Made by a program: the position numbers and the translations under genes. This document shows positions 6,579 through 9,857 of a DNA stretch of 9,857 bases, one piece after another. The stretch spans positions 1 to 9,857 of the forward strand of contig JAGCAV010000046.1 in NCBI GenBank assembly GCA_017652545.1, given 5' to 3'. The stretch comes from Lachnospiraceae bacterium. Lineage in GTDB: Bacteria > Bacillota_A > Clostridia > Lachnospirales > Lachnospiraceae. Within the stretch, counting starts at the first letter, position 1; each line of letters opens with the position of its first letter. The notes under the pieces were generated by a model. That model made no database searches. It was not told the DNA's origin and saw only the letters and a list, made by a program, of their open reading frames with translations.

Positions 6579-7615
6579 TAAGGATAAACATTAAGATTAT
6601 GAAAACTTTTCTTCAGTCTGAACAGCGCCTCGGCAAGGCCATACAGCGGATTCGGCGTCACATAATCCCGGAACACGCCAAAGGGATGGTCCGTATAGAT
6701 CACGAACAGGTACGGACCGCAGTCGGTATAGACGATCCCCGTATCATTGATCGCGCATTCATCATTGGACGGATCCCTGTCCGTGAACCGTTCGGGAATC
6801 ACGGCACACGGATCAAAGTTCCGATTCTCATCAAGACCGTGTTCCCAGCCGGCCTTTGTCTGAACCGGACAGCGTCCGCTCAGCTGCTTTCTGGCGGCGG
6901 AGGCGCTTGTGTCCGCATAGTAAGCGCCGAAATTCAGGACATCCTTTCCGCCGTTGAAAAATTCATACAGCCTTGTCCAGAGCCTGAGCATATCTCTCGC
7001 GTTTCCGTCTCTGGGATAGTCTGCCCGGGCAAATCCGGGATCAACGCCTGTCTGAAGACACCATTTCAGGAGGGGAGCCGGACCGTAGATCCGGCGCAGC
7101 CGCTCATAGGCCTCATTGTCGGAAAACACGATCGCTTCACGCATGTACCTGCCATTGTCCATGGCTGCCTCAGGCTGATCCTCCAGAAGCGCCCCTATAT
7201 AGACCGCCTTGATGGTGCTCTGCGCGCACATCGGTTCCCGGGAGCGGAAGGACACACCGCACAGGGTGTCCGGATCCGCCATGATCACCGAGCATGCATG
7301 ACCGCCGGCGGTCAGCTTTTCAATCTCCCGGCGCACCTGTTCCAGCTCCTTTTCGGGGTATCCGGACAGGATGTTTCCGAACACGGTCAGTTCCTGATCC
7401 GCAGGAATCTCTCCGATGATCCTTCTCAGCGTGCTCATCCTTTCCAGATACATGGCTGCGTCGTTCATGTCGTACGCAGGCGCTGTCCGGATCGCCTCGC
7501 TTTCGTCATCCCTCGGAATAGTGACCGGACCTGAAAAAGGGGGGATCCGGCATTCAGATCCCCTTTCCTCCACTGCTCTCATCCTTTTCAGCTTCGTGTT
7601 CCCCACTCGTTTCAC
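6575..7615 (-). CDS. Class A beta-lactamase-fold serine hydrolase, no signal peptide, start uncertain
   Basis: Resembles the class A beta-lactamase/serine hydrolase family. As read from a GTG at 7613-7615 it has 346 residues; the recognisable catalytic fold starts near residue 86. Motifs are STIK at 133-136 (SxxK nucleophile and lysine), SDN at 165-167, an ARDMLRLW helix at 206-213 and KAG at 254-256 in place of KTG. No glutamate of an ExxLN omega-loop motif is evident, so true beta-lactam hydrolysis is doubtful. No hydrophobic N-terminal segment exists, odd for a family that usually acts outside the membrane. The GTG start gives a 62-bp overlap with the glycosyltransferase and has no clear ribosome binding site; ATG at 7580-7582 is also poorly served. 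A well-placed site (AAGGGG, 7560-7565) leads to ATG 7551-7553, which is one base out of frame (see the tract at 7534-7544). It is probably co-transcribed with the glycosyltransferase. The function could be a peptidase, esterase, or inactive homologue. Confidence 0.72.
   Translation of the reverse strand: MKRVGNTKLKRMRAVEERGSECRIPPFSGPVTIPRDDESEAIRTAPAYDMNDAAMYLERMSTLRRIIGEIPADQELTVFGNILSGYPEKELEQVRREIEKLTAGGHACSVIMADPDTLCGVSFRSREPMCAQSTIKAVYIGALLEDQPEAAMDNGRYMREAIVFSDNEAYERLRRIYGPAPLLKWCLQTGVDPGFARADYPRDGNARDMLRLWTRLYEFFNGGKDVLNFGAYYADTSASAARKQLSGRCPVQTKAGWEHGLDENRNFDPCAVIPERFTDRDPSNDECAINDTGIVYTDCGPYLFVIYTDHPFGVFRDYVTPNPLYGLAEALFRLKKSFHNLNVYPY
7506..7553 (-). other. Interrupted start of the serine hydrolase (ATG frame ending after 15 codons)
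   Basis: An ATG at 7551-7553 overlaps the glycosyltransferase stop as TGAATG, a classic translational-coupling layout. AAGGGG lies 6 nt before it, with GGAGG (7567-7571) just further up. The frame reads MPDPPFFRSGHYSEG and stops at 7506-7508. Removing one base from the C6T5 tract would join this start to the long hydrolase frame, giving MPDPPFSGPV and onward. It may be the true hydrolase start in an off state, a recent mutation, or an assembly error. As written it is not a gene on its own. Confidence 0.5.
7534..7544 (-). repeat. Homopolymer tract C6T5 at the hydrolase start
   Basis: The minus strand carries six C followed by five T, four codons inside the ATG at 7551-7553. The plus strand reads AAAAAGGGGGG. 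Such tracts are prone to strand slippage; loss of one base would restore the frame between the ribosome-bound ATG and the hydrolase body. Confidence 0.8.
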
Positions 7616-8609
7616 TCTTCATTTCCCTGTCTGCGACAGCTTCCAGTCTGACACCGTCCTCATAGGCCACATAGTACGGTTTGTCATGCTCGTCGATCTG
7701 CCGGATCACAAACTGCGGATTGTTGCTGATCCCAAGGAAGATCCTGCCGATATATTCTCCGATCAGGCCCATGAACATAAGGTTGACACCCGCGAAAAAG
7801 CAGATGGCGGCCATCGTAGAAGGCCAGCCGATCGCTGTGACCGGCCTGATGATCTTTCGGACAATGGCCATGATCGCCAGCAGAATTCCCAGGACAGAAA
7901 ACCCGAAGCCGCACCAGGTCGCGATCTGCAGCGGGACGATGGAAAAGCCGATGATGTTTGACCACAGCTTCATCAGCTTCTTGAAATTATAATTGGATGT
8001 CCCGACTTCCCGCTCAAAATGCTGGATCGGTACGGAACTGACATTCCTTGTGATCCGAAGAAACACGCCCTGCAGATGTGTGAACTCACTTCTGTAGGTG
8101 ATGGCATAATCCCGCACAAACCTCCGGATCGCCCAGAAGCTCGATGTCTTCATGTCCTTCGGTTTCTTCAGCAGAAACCGTGTCGTGGCATAATTGATAT
8201 AGCTGCCGAAATTGCGGAATGCGCTGTGCTTCTTTTTCGGGTAGTAGCCGTAAACAATGTCATAGCCCTTTTCCAGTTCTCCGAGAATGACCGGCAGCTG
8301 GGACGGATGCGTCTGCATGTCATCGTCCATGGCAATGATCACATCACCCTTCGCATAGTTCAGTCCTGCCATCACGGCATTGTGCTGTCCGCAGTTCTTC
8401 GCCAGTTCAAGGACCCTCACCTGCGGGTAATCCTTAACAAGCGAGCGGAGCGCAGCAACGGTCGCGCCGCCGTCCGGCGAATAGTCATCCACCAGCACGA
8501 ACTCAAATTCACTGATCTGCATTTCCCCAAACTGCTGCATGGTCAGTTCAACGACCTTGCGGATCGTCTGATCCGACCTGTAACAGGGGATGATCACGGA
8601 ATACAACAT
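7554..8609 (-). CDS. Family 2 glycosyltransferase with two C-terminal TMs (GtrB/ArnC/CsbB-like)
   Basis: Predicted polyprenyl-phosphate glycosyltransferase: it moves a sugar from a nucleotide donor to undecaprenyl phosphate on the inner face of the membrane. The GT-A domain occupies about residues 1-200, opening SVIIPCYRSD (4-13), with VLVDDYSPDGG at 38-48, a GQHNAVMAGLNYAKGD segment at 74-89, the donor/metal site AMDDDMQ at 93-99 and the FWAIRR acceptor-side block at 158-163. Two membrane segments follow at about 219-250 and 266-294, as in GtrB, ArnC and CsbB. Residues beyond about 325 form a charged, Glu/Ser/Gly-rich tail, longer than I expect for the family. ATG start with AAGGAA (8617-8622) about 8 nt upstream. 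It begins 29 bp after a YfhO-like gene. That pairing matches the known CsbB-YfhO and GtlA-GtlB systems that glycosylate lipoteichoic acid in Firmicutes. The sugar is not identifiable. Its end overlaps the hydrolase frame. Confidence 0.88.
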   Translation of the reverse strand: MLYSVIIPCYRSDQTIRKVVELTMQQFGEMQISEFEFVLVDDYSPDGGATVAALRSLVKDYPQVRVLELAKNCGQHNAVMAGLNYAKGDVIIAMDDDMQTHPSQLPVILGELEKGYDIVYGYYPKKKHSAFRNFGSYINYATTRFLLKKPKDMKTSSFWAIRRFVRDYAITYRSEFTHLQGVFLRITRNVSSVPIQHFEREVGTSNYNFKKLMKLWSNIIGFSIVPLQIATWCGFGFSVLGILLAIMAIVRKIIRPVTAIGWPSTMAAICFFAGVNLMFMGLIGEYIGRIFLGISNNPQFVIRQIDEHDKPYYVAYEDGVRLEAVADREMKSETSGEHEAEKDESSGGKGI

Positions 8610-8638
8610 GTTCCGGTTCCTTCTTTCTTTATAAGTCC

Positions 8639-9857
8639 TTATGAATGCCGCGCGGCGTGACCGCGCTTTCTTTTATCCGCTCTGTTTCCCGGCACTGCGC
8701 AGATCAGAATGAAGCCGGCCCACGCAAGAAGCGAGATGAGCCTGCCGGGGAAAGCGCCCGGCGTTGCATATTCAAGCCTGATCTGATGCCGGCCCGGTGT
8801 CAGCCTGGTCCCCAGCCAGCCGACATTGGCCTGCAAAACAGGCGCTTTCTCTCCGTCCACATAGATCTTCCAGCCGGTCGAATACGGCACGGAAAAGACC
8901 ATGACACAGTCCTTCGTGATATCTGCGCTCCCCTGCACCTGATTGACGGAGAAGACTTCATCCCTCATGCCCTGTTCATTTCTCTGATCAATGCGGGCTG
9001 TGTAGGTGCTCATGGGAACGTAAAGAATGCTCACACTTCCCAGGCTGTACTTCCCCTTCTCGGGCAGTTCGAGCGTCAGCACATCATCCCTGTCCGCTTC
9101 GTCATACCCGAGCCGGATCAGATATTCTTTCCTGTTCAGCGAGTATATGTAATCCGGACCCCGCATGGAAAACTCTGTCCGAAGGTTATTTGTCTGAATA
9201 TACGCAAAGTTTGAAGCTTTGTCCACCCAAAAGTCATCCAGTCTGGCATATGCCTCAAAGCCGGCTCTTCTTCTGATCGGAAAGCTGATGCTTCCGCCGC
9301 CCTGCCTGATCCTGTAGCCGTTCTTAGTCCGCTCGGCGTTGACCCCGCTCTCCGGCAGAACAAGCATCTCTTCCTCGATCTGCACAGAAGGCTGAGCAAG
9401 ATCTGACAGTCCCATCTGCTCCTGAGCAGCTGCCGCGTCCGCATCGGACAGCACGACGGCATCGAGCATGACCTGCTCCTTCTGCATGGCGGTCAGTTTC
9501 TCAAAACTGCTCTGGCTGATCACACTGTCATAGGTAAAGCCGAACGATAGCGGATGGCTGTTTTCAAAAACCAGGTTGTTCCCGTCCGATAGCCGGCTGT
9601 TTGGCCTGAACCCGAACGGTGCATGCGCATGGCCGTCAGCAGTGGTCAGATAATACTTTACATTGGCAAGCGCATCCGATACCGTTCTGGAATCAAGTCC
9701 CTGGATCCGGTGGATCGCCGCCAGGTCACTGTTGCCCGTCTCCATCATGAAATAGGTCGTCGGGCCGCTGAGGACACTGTTGTATACGCTTGTCGGCGCA
9801 TATCCGAGAAGCAGCGAATAGTTCTCCCTGTTTGACGAGACAAGATCCGAATCCGCC
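8639..9857 (-). CDS. YfhO-like membrane protein, C-terminal part (N-terminus beyond the window)
   Basis: The frame is open from its TAA at 8639-8641 through 9856 without a stop, 405 residues, so the ATG at 9746-9748 is internal and not the start. The fragment is the extracytoplasmic domain and last membrane segment of a YfhO-family protein: an NRENYSLLLGY motif with a following SVYNS near residues 10-28, a long beta-rich domain, then the PYSTGWKIYVDGEKAPV block, GRHQIRLEYATPG, a single hydrophobic helix (LISLLAWAGFILICAV) and a basic tail. The VDG-then-GxHxIxLxYxxPG ending is characteristic of YfhO. YfhO-like proteins are polytopic GT-C-type enzymes thought to transfer sugars from undecaprenyl phosphate to lipoteichoic acid or other wall polymers outside the cell. 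Its neighbour 29 bp downstream is the likely partner transferase. The N-terminal membrane helices and catalytic loop lie beyond the right edge. Confidence 0.82.
   Translation of the reverse strand, partial: ADSDLVSSNRENYSLLLGYAPTSVYNSVLSGPTTYFMMETGNSDLAAIHRIQGLDSRTVSDALANVKYYLTTADGHAHAPFGFRPNSRLSDGNNLVFENSHPLSFGFTYDSVISQSSFEKLTAMQKEQVMLDAVVLSDADAAAAQEQMGLSDLAQPSVQIEEEMLVLPESGVNAERTKNGYRIRQGGGSISFPIRRRAGFEAYARLDDFWVDKASNFAYIQTNNLRTEFSMRGPDYIYSLNRKEYLIRLGYDEADRDDVLTLELPEKGKYSLGSVSILYVPMSTYTARIDQRNEQGMRDEVFSVNQVQGSADITKDCVMVFSVPYSTGWKIYVDGEKAPVLQANVGWLGTRLTPGRHQIRLEYATPGAFPGRLISLLAWAGFILICAVPGNRADKRKRGHAARHS

Noticed and set aside
6599..7534. A 311-codon plus-strand open frame opposite the serine hydrolase
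   Set aside because: It is entirely antisense to a gene with recognisable motifs, has no domain I can recognise, and its composition is that of a mirrored GC-rich coding frame.
6575..7615. An antibiotic-resistance beta-lactamase
   Set aside because: KTG is KAG, no omega-loop ExxLN glutamate is visible, and there is no signal peptide; fold similarity alone does not support resistance.
8639..9748. A complete gene starting at the ATG at 9746-9748
   Set aside because: The frame stays open to the window edge with YfhO-like residues upstream of this ATG, so it is an internal methionine of a truncated gene.

Overview
This window looks like a chromosomal segment from a Gram-positive Clostridia-type Firmicute, possibly Lachnospiraceae. 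That placement rests on the protein family resemblances, AGGAGG-type ribosome binding sites, sigma-70/SigA-like promoters with 17-bp spacers, and moderately high GC with a Firmicute-type surface-glycosylation pair. It is inference, not a computed assignment. All eight genes I support lie on the minus strand, so transcription runs from the right edge to the left. The long plus-strand open frames are shadows.

Right third (9857 to 6575), surface glycosylation cluster: the C-terminal 405 residues of a YfhO-like membrane protein (cut by the window edge), a two-TM polyprenyl-phosphate-type family 2 glycosyltransferase, and an unusual class A beta-lactamase-fold serine hydrolase with no visible signal peptide. 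YfhO-type proteins and CsbB/GtrB-type transferases are known partners in multi-component glycosylation: the transferase charges undecaprenyl phosphate inside, and the YfhO-like protein transfers the sugar outside. The start of the hydrolase is problematic. The only well-placed ribosome binding site leads to an ATG overlapping the transferase stop, but that frame is broken by one base at a C6T5 homopolymer, which suggests a phase-variable tract, a recent frameshift or a sequence error.

Middle (6578 to 1301), a second transcription unit: a near-consensus promoter (TTGAGA-17-TATAAT) overlaps the end of the hydrolase gene and drives an ATP-grasp ligase, a PaaK/CapK-type adenylate-forming enzyme, and a CtpE/Exp7-like P-type cation ATPase with an acidic insert in its nucleotide-binding region. 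The three genes are tightly spaced (18 and 15 bp) and end at a strong hairpin. Two different carboxylate-activating enzymes in tandem suggest an uncharacterised small-molecule or surface-modification pathway.

Left (1299 to 1): immediately after the hairpin is another good promoter (TTGCTA-17-TATGAT), followed by pyrH (UMP kinase) and frr (ribosome recycling factor, cut at the left edge). This housekeeping pair is not preceded by rpsB-tsf, its usual partners, and here has its own promoter.

No tRNA, rRNA, CRISPR array, insertion sequence or phage feature was seen. No gene-free stretch exceeds 107 bases.
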